A DNA stretch of 19,558 nt from Bacteriovorax stolpii (lineage in GTDB: Bacteria; Bdellovibrionota; Bacteriovoracia; Bacteriovoracales; Bacteriovoracaceae), in NCBI GenBank assembly GCA_945862475.1, contig CAMAYW010000010.1:1-19558 (forward strand). The letters are read 5' to 3'. Of this stretch, positions 14,140-19,558 are shown piece after piece. A program made the position numbers and the translations under genes. The notes beneath the pieces were generated by a model that saw only the letters and a list, made by a program, of their open reading frames with translations, had not been told where the DNA came from and did no database searches. Position 1 is the stretch's first letter. The number at the start of each line of letters is the position of its first letter.

Positions 14140-14721
14140 ATGAATAAACCCTTTAATGAGCCCATGAATCAAGGGCGATTTGAAACTTGGACTACAAGGC
14201 CAGAGTTTCCCATTTTTCATGCTCACCAAGTTCATGGAACGGATATCGCTTCTCCTGAAACACTTCCATGTGAGGCAGATGGAATATTTGTTTCTTGGGA
14301 AAAATTAAATCTTCCTCTCGCTATAAAAACAGCAGATTGTTTGCCAATCGCAATCGAGGGTGAGCAAGGAGTGATTTTTCTCCACGCTGGTTGGCGCGGA
14401 CTTGCGAATGGAATTCTCGCAAAACCAGAAATAGAAATGATAAAACCCAAGAATGTCATGATTGGCCCAAGCATAAAAGATTGTTGCTTTGAAGTTTCTG
14501 CCGATTTCAAATCGAACTTCCCAGACAGTCCCTTCTTTAGGGAAATTGAAGGCAAATTGTTTTTCAATTTACAAGAAGAGGCGAAACGCCTCATTATGAA
14601 GCGATTCCCCCAAGTGCTCGTGCAAATGTCTCTAAACTGCACATGTTGCGATGAGAGATTTCATAGCTATAGAAGAAATAAAACGACTGAAAGAAATTGG
14701 AATTTGTATATAAAAGGATGA
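14140..14721 (+). CDS. pgeF: PgeF/YfiH-family protein (multicopper polyphenol oxidase / purine nucleoside phosphorylase fold)
   Basis: 193 residues of the YfiH/LACC1 family. Members have a Zn site and are reported to act as purine nucleoside phosphorylase/adenosine deaminase; E. coli PgeF edits UDP-MurNAc-L-Ser during peptidoglycan synthesis. Zn-site residues are in place: HQVHGTD (His32), KTADCLPI (Cys67) and LHAGWRGLA (His82). IGPSIKDCCFEV (108-119) and a C-terminal FHSYRRNKTTERNWNLY block also match. The protein is shorter than the usual 240 or so because the N-terminal strand region before HQVHG is trimmed to about 25 residues. The ATG at 14140 has no Shine-Dalgarno; a second ATG lies at 14164. 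It sits between rluD and the VKOR-DsbA gene; rluD-yfiH adjacency is conserved in many bacteria. Confidence 0.9.
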   Translation: MNKPFNEPMNQGRFETWTTRPEFPIFHAHQVHGTDIASPETLPCEADGIFVSWEKLNLPLAIKTADCLPIAIEGEQGVIFLHAGWRGLANGILAKPEIEMIKPKNVMIGPSIKDCCFEVSADFKSNFPDSPFFREIEGKLFFNLQEEAKRLIMKRFPQVLVQMSLNCTCCDERFHSYRRNKTTERNWNLYIKG

Positions 14722-14725
14722 TCTT

Positions 14726-15874
14726 ATGGAAAAAAATAAAACTCTCACATTAGAAGGGATTACCGGCAAGAATTTTCTCTTCATAATGAATGCAGTTGGA
14801 ATCATTGCCGTTAGTATTTATTTAACGGTTCACTTTTATGAAGTTCTCTACCCAACCACTCTCGGTGGGGCGTCTAGTCTCTGTAATATTTCAAATATCT
14901 TTAACTGCGATGCTGCAACATATTCAAAGATCTCAAACCTAGCGGGTATTCCGATTTCATTTTTCGGATTAGTGATTGGGGTTATGTTTCTCTTTACGAG
15001 CCTTATGCCAAGCGAGTCACTAGAAAAGACAGCGAGTGCCCTCTCAAAATATAATTTTATTGGCTGCCTCTTTCTTTTTATTTTTTCTATCGGCGCCCTA
15101 GGGAGCCTTTGTCCCTTTTGTACGGTTTATTATATTTTCTCTGGAATAGCCGCCTATCTCTTGTGGAAACATGGAATGAATACTTGGAAACCAGAACTTA
15201 AAACGACCATCTTTTGGAGTTCACTCCTCTTGATTGGATCTTTCTTTATGTACCAAAACACCAAGGGGAAACAAGACATATCATCTAAACTCAATAGTAG
15301 TATTGTTACTCAATATCGGTCTCTCCCCTCTTTGGGCGAACCAGATATCGAGTCTCCCTACAAAATACACATGGCAACTGAAAAATGGATGGATGCACCC
15401 ATTAGAATTACCGTGTTTTCTGATTTTCAGTGTCCATTTTGTAAAGTGGTAGCGGAACAAATGCCTCAACTCATTCGCCGCTATTCAAAACAGATGAATA
15501 TCCAATACATGTTTTATCCCTTGGACGCGAAATGTAACTCAAATGTAAAAGGTCGCTTTCATGATCATGCCTGTGATGCTGCGATGATCGCTGCTTGTGA
15601 TGCTAAAAAATTTCCTGAAATCCACGATGAAATTTTTGCGAATCAAGATAAATTAGCAAACGGTGTTTTAGCCGATATTTCTAAAAAACATCAACTTTCT
15701 GGTTGTCTTGAAAACGATCTGATTAAAAATAAAGTGATCGAGGCGATTAATCAGGGAACAAAATTTAATCTTAAATCCACCCCTACTATTATTGTGAATG
15801 GAAAAAAAATTGAGGGAACGATTCCAAACTCCCAGTTTTTTGCAATTTTTGAAGATCTTTTGACAGGAAAATAG
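14726..15874 (+). CDS. vitamin K epoxide reductase-DsbA fusion (disulfide oxidase)
   Basis: 382 residues joining both halves of a disulfide-forming pathway. Residues 15-180 are a five-helix VKOR membrane domain with loop cysteines Cys53 and Cys61 and the quinone-proximal CPFC (129-132); an Asn-Leu-Ala-Gly-Ile-Pro turn and Ser/Phe-rich helix 2 fit VKOR. From about 205 an extracytoplasmic thioredoxin/DsbA-like domain follows, with FSDFQCPFCK (Cys236 and Cys239) and the cis-Pro motif TPTIIVNG near the C-terminus. Additional cysteines at 270, 283 and 291 lie in the helical insertion. Electrons should pass from substrate to DsbA domain to VKOR cysteines to quinone, replacing DsbA/DsbB. AAGGA lies about 8 bases before the ATG, four bases past the pgeF stop. 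It would serve the many Cys-paired secreted proteins here (inference). Confidence 0.93.
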   Translation: MEKNKTLTLEGITGKNFLFIMNAVGIIAVSIYLTVHFYEVLYPTTLGGASSLCNISNIFNCDAATYSKISNLAGIPISFFGLVIGVMFLFTSLMPSESLEKTASALSKYNFIGCLFLFIFSIGALGSLCPFCTVYYIFSGIAAYLLWKHGMNTWKPELKTTIFWSSLLLIGSFFMYQNTKGKQDISSKLNSSIVTQYRSLPSLGEPDIESPYKIHMATEKWMDAPIRITVFSDFQCPFCKVVAEQMPQLIRRYSKQMNIQYMFYPLDAKCNSNVKGRFHDHACDAAMIAACDAKKFPEIHDEIFANQDKLANGVLADISKKHQLSGCLENDLIKNKVIEAINQGTKFNLKSTPTIIVNGKKIEGTIPNSQFFAIFEDLLTGK

Positions 15875-16648
15875 ATGCTCATTGAAACTCACTGCCATTT
15901 AGATTATTTAAAGGCGATGCCTCTTCAGGAGATCAGACAAAAAATCTCTGAAGCTGGAATTTCAAAAGTGATCACGATTGGTGTCGATCCCTTGAATCTT
16001 GATAAGGTGATGGAACTTTCTCAACAATTTCCTGAGATTTATTACACCCAAGGGATTCACCCTCACGATGCTAAAGAGGCGACTGAGATCGAATTTTCAA
16101 AAATAAACGAAAGAGCAAGTGATCCAAAGATGGTGGCCGTAGGTGAAATTGGATTAGACTACCATTACGATAATTCTCCAAGAGATATTCAACGAAAGCA
16201 CTTTGAAAAACAACTTCAAATAGCTGTTGAAACTGATCTTCCTGTCGTTATTCACACACGAGAAGCCGATCTTGATACCATGAGTATTTTAAAAAATTTT
16301 ACTTCCTCACTAAAAAGAAAGGGTGTCATTCATAGCTTTACTTCAAGCAGGGAGCTAGCAGAGTTTGTCTTAAACGAGGGCTTTTATATTGGATTTAATG
16401 GGATTATTACCTTTAAAAAAGCAGAAAACGTCCAAGAGGTGGTAAAAATCACACCGAAGGAGAGAATTCTTTTCGAAACAGATTCCCCTTTCTTAACTCC
16501 TGTCCCTCACAGGGGAAAGGAAAATGCTCCCTACTACCTTCCGTTTATTGCTGAAAAAATATCTGAGTTAAAAAATATCGACTTAGAAATATTAAAGACG
16601 CAGGTCTATCAAAACTCTCTGGATTGTTTTTTTAAGCTTGCTCCGTAA
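15875..16648 (+). CDS. tatD: TatD-family metal-dependent deoxyribonuclease
   Basis: A 257-residue TIM-barrel amidohydrolase of the TatD/YcfH/YjjV group, cytoplasmic 3'-5' DNase-like enzymes linked to DNA repair and quality control. Two-metal ligands are visible: ETHCHLD (His6, His8), VGEIGLDYHY (Glu91), VVIHTRE (His127), VIHSFT (His153) and FETDSPFLTP (Asp203). The HRGKENAPYYLP segment near the end is also diagnostic. The start ATG abuts the VKOR-DsbA stop (TAGATG) and AGGAAAA lies just before it, so it is the last gene of the six-gene plus-strand run. YcfH, YjjV and TatD itself cannot be told apart by motif. Confidence 0.95.
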   Translation: MLIETHCHLDYLKAMPLQEIRQKISEAGISKVITIGVDPLNLDKVMELSQQFPEIYYTQGIHPHDAKEATEIEFSKINERASDPKMVAVGEIGLDYHYDNSPRDIQRKHFEKQLQIAVETDLPVVIHTREADLDTMSILKNFTSSLKRKGVIHSFTSSRELAEFVLNEGFYIGFNGIITFKKAENVQEVVKITPKERILFETDSPFLTPVPHRGKENAPYYLPFIAEKISELKNIDLEILKTQVYQNSLDCFFKLAP

Positions 16649-16847
16649 CATGTAACACTTTAGATAAGATCGAATCCTTCGAGTCGCGATGAAGAAGATA
16701 GTTTTTCATCTCACTCAACTCAATACTAAAAAGAGGCCCATAGTGCTTTGACATCGAAGCATCACTTCGGCCCTCAATTCTTAGGAAGTAAATCTCTAGA
16801 ATTTTTGATCTCTCAAAAGAATCCAACATTTTTTGTACTGAAGACAT
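16632..16847 (-). CDS. small hypothetical protein (71 aa), uncertain
   Basis: 71 residues (SSVQKMLDSFERSKILEI opening), with no signal peptide, membrane helix or recognised motif. Two 7-8 residue blocks (IYFLRIEGR and YGPLFSIELSEM) have the strand/helix alternation of a real small domain, and amino-acid use is ordinary. It converges with tatD and overlaps its last 17 bases. The start ATG at 16847 has no clear Shine-Dalgarno; an ATG at codon 7 is an alternative. It occupies what would otherwise be a 350-base gap. It could equally be a chance frame. Confidence 0.42.
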   Translation of the reverse strand: MSSVQKMLDSFERSKILEIYFLRIEGRSDASMSKHYGPLFSIELSEMKNYLLHRDSKDSILSKVLHVTEQA

Positions 16848-16872
16848 TTAGACCAATCTTTTTCTTCATTTC

Positions 16873-16899
16873 TTTGAAGCCTGAAAAATGTACTTCAAA
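16873..16899. repeat. inverted repeat upstream of the 71-codon ORF
   Basis: TTTGAAG (16873-16879) and CTTCAAA (16893-16899) form a perfect 7-bp dyad with a 13-base loop, 26 bases upstream of the 71-codon minus-strand start. No T-tract follows on either strand, so an operator is more likely than a terminator, or it is a leader hairpin. Confidence 0.3.
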
Positions 16900-16903
16900 A
16901 AAA

Positions 16904-16940
16904 TAATCAAAAAAACCGATGTTAACTTATGTTAGGTTTT
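16904..16940 (-). terminator. intrinsic terminator downstream of the YhaM-like gene
   Basis: Read on the minus strand, AAAACCTAAC (16940-16931) pairs with GTTA and GGTTTT, with a five-base bulge between these two blocks and an ATAA loop. The paired arm runs into a T-rich tail (GGTTTTTTTGATTATTTT). It is 59 bases after the stop of the YhaM-like gene. A second dyad, TCTAAA/TTTAGA (16943-16959), precedes it. These hairpins and the inverted repeat fill the 151-base gap, in which no gene is seen. Confidence 0.5.
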
Positions 16941-16998
16941 AGTCTAAATAGTCTTTAGATTCATTTAAGGTAGCAACGCCAAGTCATCAAGAAATTGA

Positions 16999-18090
16999 TC
17001 AGTCTTCAATTTTAAAATTACCAAGCATTTTTCCTAAACTCGTTTTTGGCTCTGGCTGATTTCGCTGAACGGGCTTCGGAGACGGGGCCGCTTTCACTTC
17101 TGCCCTCTCTTGAAACTCTTCGTCTTGAACATACTCAGGGTAATAAGGAAGCTCAGATTTATAAACAATGCGATCAAGATGCTTCACAAATCCAGACCAG
17201 TGGCCAGTTGTTGAATCATTCTTTTTGACTTGCTCAATCGTTCCCATCTTAGAATCCATGAGATCTACAAGATGAACTAAGTACGCTTCCGCAGTTTGGG
17301 GTATTTTAGGCGAGCCATAAGCAAACTCCCCATGATGAGAAAGGAGAATGTGCTTTAAATGCATTTTCATATAGTGGGGAAAATTTTTAATTTTGTAAGA
17401 GTAACGATCAACAATTTCTAATCCCTTTACAAGATGCCCAACAAGTTTTCCCTCTTCCGTATATTCAACATTCATTCCATCAGTAAGTTCATAAATCTTA
17501 CATAGATCATGAAGAATACAGCCCGCGACAACATAATTCTCATTCGCTCTGTAATGCTTAGACACGATGAGGGCCAGTTCTGTACATGAAAGGATATGCT
17601 CAAGAAGTCCGGACTTATAAGCGTGATGTATCGATTTTCCTGCTTGCCAAATTTTTAATCGTCTCGCAATCTCACCATCCGTAATAATACTTCTTAAAAG
17701 ATCTCGAATATAGACATCCGAAAGGCCGTCTACAATTTTCAAAAGTCTTTTATACATGACTTCAGGATCTTCCACTGACTTCATAACAAAATCATCAATG
17801 TTCACTTCTGATTGATCCATTTTTTGAATATGGTTGATAATAAACTGCTTTCTTCCTTGATAAAAATTGAGCTTTCCTCGAACTTTAACGAAACAATTTT
17901 TGGTAATCGTATTTTCAACTTCAGTCGAATAATTCCAAAGTCGCGCTTCAATCTCCCCAGAAGAATCCGTGAGGATAAGATTGAAGTATTTTTTTCCACT
18001 TTTATCTTCCATGGTATTAAAAATTTTGACCAAAAAAATGGACTCAATTTCTTCTTTGCCCTGTAAATCTGAAATAAATAGTTTTGTCAT
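16999..18090 (-). CDS. yhaM: YhaM-like OB-fold/HD-domain 3'-5' exoribonuclease
   Basis: 363 residues. Residues 14-92 are an OB-fold (SIFLVKIFNTMEDKSGKKYFNLILTDSSG, then GEIEARLWN, then VKVRGKLNFYQGRKQFIIN). The HD phosphohydrolase domain follows: HHAYKSGLLEH (155-165), HD pair His194-Asp195 in CILHDLCKIYE, His219, LLSHHGEFAYGSP (249-261) and HLVDLMDSKMG with Asp276. The order matches Bacillus YhaM (CBF1), an RNA 3'-5' exonuclease also active on ssDNA. The last 35 residues are Pro/Lys/Glu-rich, low-complexity and end in LGKMLGNFKIED, perhaps an unstructured partner-binding tail. YhaM is best known in Firmicutes; its presence in a Gram-negative genome is worth noting. The ATG at 18090 has no convincing Shine-Dalgarno. 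It is divergent from gap (164-base spacer). Confidence 0.88.
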   Translation of the reverse strand: MTKLFISDLQGKEEIESIFLVKIFNTMEDKSGKKYFNLILTDSSGEIEARLWNYSTEVENTITKNCFVKVRGKLNFYQGRKQFIINHIQKMDQSEVNIDDFVMKSVEDPEVMYKRLLKIVDGLSDVYIRDLLRSIITDGEIARRLKIWQAGKSIHHAYKSGLLEHILSCTELALIVSKHYRANENYVVAGCILHDLCKIYELTDGMNVEYTEEGKLVGHLVKGLEIVDRYSYKIKNFPHYMKMHLKHILLSHHGEFAYGSPKIPQTAEAYLVHLVDLMDSKMGTIEQVKKNDSTTGHWSGFVKHLDRIVYKSELPYYPEYVQDEEFQERAEVKAAPSPKPVQRNQPEPKTSLGKMLGNFKIED

Positions 18091-18193
18091 AGTAGAACTC
18101 GTGCGTTAAGTGCCTAAAAAGAGTATTTGAGAGTACACCGATCTCCCTGAATTCGCTACACAAAAGCTCCCACTTGAAGTATGTTCTAAACGC

Positions 18194-18223
18194 TTAAAAT
18201 GTCTTAATTTTTAAATCTATATG
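18194..18223 (+). promoter_or_regulatory. candidate gap-pgk promoter
   Basis: TTAAAA (18194-18199) and TATATG (18218-18223) are separated by 18 bases, each matching four of six sigma-70 consensus bases. The predicted start point falls in the TGTCAC/GTGACA dyad just downstream. The rest of the 164-base spacer (18091-18254) shows no gene and no tRNA-like fold, apart from CTCCC repeated at 18152-18156 and 18167-18171. Confidence 0.3.
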
Positions 18224-18225
18224 TT

Positions 18226-18243
18226 TGTCACTTCCTTGTGACA
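18226..18243 (+). promoter_or_regulatory. perfect dyad at the gap start point
   Basis: TGTCAC (18226-18231), loop TTCCTT, GTGACA (18238-18243). It ends two bases before the GAGGAG ribosome-binding site of gap. Either an operator overlapping the transcription start or a 5' hairpin protecting and gating the message; its half-sites are not recognised as a known regulator. Confidence 0.45.
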
Positions 18244-18254
18244 TGAGGAGTCTT

Positions 18255-19283
18255 ATGAAAACTGTAAAAATTGGTATCAACGGAGTGGGAAGGATTGGAA
18301 GAACTATTCTTCGCGCTTATTTCAATCGAGTTGCAAAAGATTCAAATCTTAATATCGAGGTTGTGGCCATCAATAACCCTGGTGACTTTAAGCCCTATGT
18401 TCATTTACTTAAACATGACTCACTCCATGGAAAACTTCAGGGAGACTTTTCTTTTCATGCTGAGACTCAAATGATTTCTTACAATGGAAGAAAAATTAAA
18501 TTCTTCAGTATCAAAAATCCTGAAGAAATTGATTGGTCTTCATTAGGAGTCCAGGTGGTGGTTGATTGTACAGGTATCTTCAAGGACAAAGCCAAACTTG
18601 GTCTTCACATGAGAGGTACAGTTAAAAAAGTTATTATGTGTGCTCCTGGAAAAGATCTTGATGGAACTTTTGTCATGGGAATCAACAATGAGGAATATGA
18701 TTCAAATAAACATCACATTATTTCAAACGCATCATGTACAACAAACTGTCTTGCTCCTATCGTAAAAGTTCTTCTTGAAAATTTCGGTATCGTAAACGGC
18801 CTCATGACGACTGTTCACTCTTACACATCTGATCAAAATCTTCTCGATAATGCTCATGAAGATCTTCGTCGTGCAAGAGCGGCTAACCTATCGATGATCC
18901 CCACTTCTACGGGAGCGGCGAAAGCTTTAGGAGAGGTCATTCCAGCTGTGAAAGGAAAACTTGATGGTTATGCAGTAAGAGTTCCAACTCCAGATGTCTC
19001 TATGGTTGATTTAACAGTTGTTCTTGAAAAGAAAGCTTCTAAAGAAGAAATCAATTTAGCGATGAAGAAAGCTTCTGAAACTAACCTTAAGGGAGTTCTT
19101 GGTTACACTGAAGAAGAACTAGTTTCACAAGACTTTATGGGAACGACAGAATCTTCTATTTTAGACTCGAAATTAACGAACGTTATCGGTAATACTGTAA
19201 AAGTCATTAGCTGGTATGATAACGAAGTGGGCTTTTCAAATCGCGTGATTGATCTTGCTAACTTTATTGGCCAAAAACTTTAA
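18255..19283 (+). CDS. gap: glyceraldehyde-3-phosphate dehydrogenase, type I
   Basis: 342 residues from the ATG at 18255 (GAGGAG four bases upstream; an upstream TTG frame start at 18225 is rejected). It interconverts glyceraldehyde-3-phosphate and 1,3-bisphosphoglycerate. INGVGRIGR (8-16) is the dinucleotide-binding turn; SNASCTTNCLAP (157-168) holds the nucleophile Cys161; TTVHSYTSDQN follows with catalytic His188; RRARAANLSMIPTSTGAAKA and SWYDNEVGFSNR complete the signature. Oddities: the residue after AIN, Asp in NAD-specific enzymes (D32 of the Geobacillus enzyme), is Asn here (AINNPGD, Asn41); the Leu187-Pro188 pair of NAD-specific enzymes reads Asn199-Ala200 (LLDNAHED). These are positions where NADP-accepting GAPDHs differ, so dual cofactor use is possible. 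It is followed 18 bases on by pgk, as in many bacterial gap-pgk operons. Confidence 0.97.
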   Translation: MKTVKIGINGVGRIGRTILRAYFNRVAKDSNLNIEVVAINNPGDFKPYVHLLKHDSLHGKLQGDFSFHAETQMISYNGRKIKFFSIKNPEEIDWSSLGVQVVVDCTGIFKDKAKLGLHMRGTVKKVIMCAPGKDLDGTFVMGINNEEYDSNKHHIISNASCTTNCLAPIVKVLLENFGIVNGLMTTVHSYTSDQNLLDNAHEDLRRARAANLSMIPTSTGAAKALGEVIPAVKGKLDGYAVRVPTPDVSMVDLTVVLEKKASKEEINLAMKKASETNLKGVLGYTEEELVSQDFMGTTESSILDSKLTNVIGNTVKVISWYDNEVGFSNRVIDLANFIGQKL

Positions 19284-19301
19284 TCGAAAAGAGGAATCCT
19301 C

Positions 19302-19558
19302 ATGCAACTTAAGTCACTTCAAGATGCCGATCTCAAAGGTAAGAAAGTTGTTGCTCGCTTTGACTTCAATGTTCCTTTAACAAAAACTGAGCCCCGAACC
19401 ATCACGGATGCCAGTCGAATTGATCAGGCGATTCCAACCATTCGCATGATTCTTGAGAAGGGAGCATCAAAATTAGTGATGATAAGTCATTTGGGTCGAC
19501 CAGATGGGAAAGCTGATCCTAAGTACTCTCTTGAGCCCGTGGCAGAGTATCTTGCAAA
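19302..19558 (+). CDS. pgk: phosphoglycerate kinase, N-terminal part (cut by window)
   Basis: The first 85 codons are present of a family of about 390-415 residues. It transfers phosphate from 1,3-bisphosphoglycerate to ADP in the step after GAPDH. Seen: VVARFDFNVPL (the substrate-binding RxDFNVP motif), RIDQAIPTIRMI and SHLGRPDG (His-Leu-Gly-Arg, part of the 3-phosphoglycerate site). GAGGA lies 5-6 bases before the ATG. It follows gap by 18 bases and is presumably cotranscribed. Confidence 0.96.
   Translation, partial: MQLKSLQDADLKGKKVVARFDFNVPLTKTEPRTITDASRIDQAIPTIRMILEKGASKLVMISHLGRPDGKADPKYSLEPVAEYLA

Noticed and set aside
18091..18254. tRNA or riboswitch before gap
   Set aside because: No cloverleaf arms, T-loop sequence or recognisable aptamer core; only short repeats and a simple dyad.
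1..19558. Mobile element, CRISPR array, toxin-antitoxin or defence island
   Set aside because: No transposase, integrase, regular repeat array, paired small toxin/antitoxin frames or defence-family motifs were seen; the gene set is core-like.

Overview
The window is an A+T-rich chromosomal stretch dominated by single-copy housekeeping genes. No phage, transposon, CRISPR or tRNA signal was seen. The gene content points to a Gram-negative bacterium of the Bdellovibrionota, most likely the Bacteriovorax / Halobacteriovorax / Peredibacter side. The indications are many small secreted proteins of unknown function, a MinD/ParA ATPase paired with a RodZ-like helix-turn-helix protein, a fused VKOR-DsbA oxidase, a YhaM-like OB/HD protein and a sigma-54-like promoter. 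This assignment is an inference from gene content, not from a marker comparison.

Layout. 1-2996 (minus strand): an EGLN/PHD2-like Fe(II)/2-oxoglutarate prolyl hydroxylase, a HIT-family protein, a secreted endonuclease/exonuclease/phosphatase-fold enzyme and a class I aspartate aminotransferase (cut by the window edge). 3086-3574 (plus): a small secreted protein, convergent with peptide deformylase and a MATE exporter (minus, 5440-3588). The last two overlap by 4 nt and share a bidirectional hairpin with the secreted gene. 5517-7674 (plus): three exported proteins. One lies behind a sigma-54-like -24/-12 element. Another is a compact papain-fold cysteine peptidase with a Cys-His-Asp active site. 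7759-10164 (plus): leucyl-tRNA synthetase. 10167-11314 (minus): a small unknown protein and a polytopic CTP-dependent lipid kinase-like protein.

11505-16648 (plus) is a tight run of six genes: MinD/ParA ATPase, degenerate J-domain plus RodZ-like HTH protein, RluD-type pseudouridine synthase, PgeF/YfiH, VKOR-DsbA and TatD. After a converging 71-codon ORF and a hairpin-rich gap there is the minus-strand YhaM-like protein. The window ends in the glycolytic pair gap-pgk (plus, pgk cut by the edge).

How they fit together. The themes are translation and its quality control (def, leuS, rluD, pgeF/tatD housekeeping, a possible translation-factor hydroxylase), envelope and secretion (secreted nuclease and peptidase, disulfide oxidase, MATE, lipid kinase), spatial organisation (ParA plus HTH partner) and central metabolism (gap-pgk). 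The most unusual items are: the ParA / J-like-HTH pair, whose J domain has lost its HPD motif; the PHD2-like hydroxylase next to a HIT protein; a GAPDH whose cofactor-determining positions depart from the NAD-specific pattern; a prodomain-less papain-like peptidase; and several starts that lack a Shine-Dalgarno but have a -10-like hexamer 6-8 nt upstream, suggesting leaderless mRNAs.
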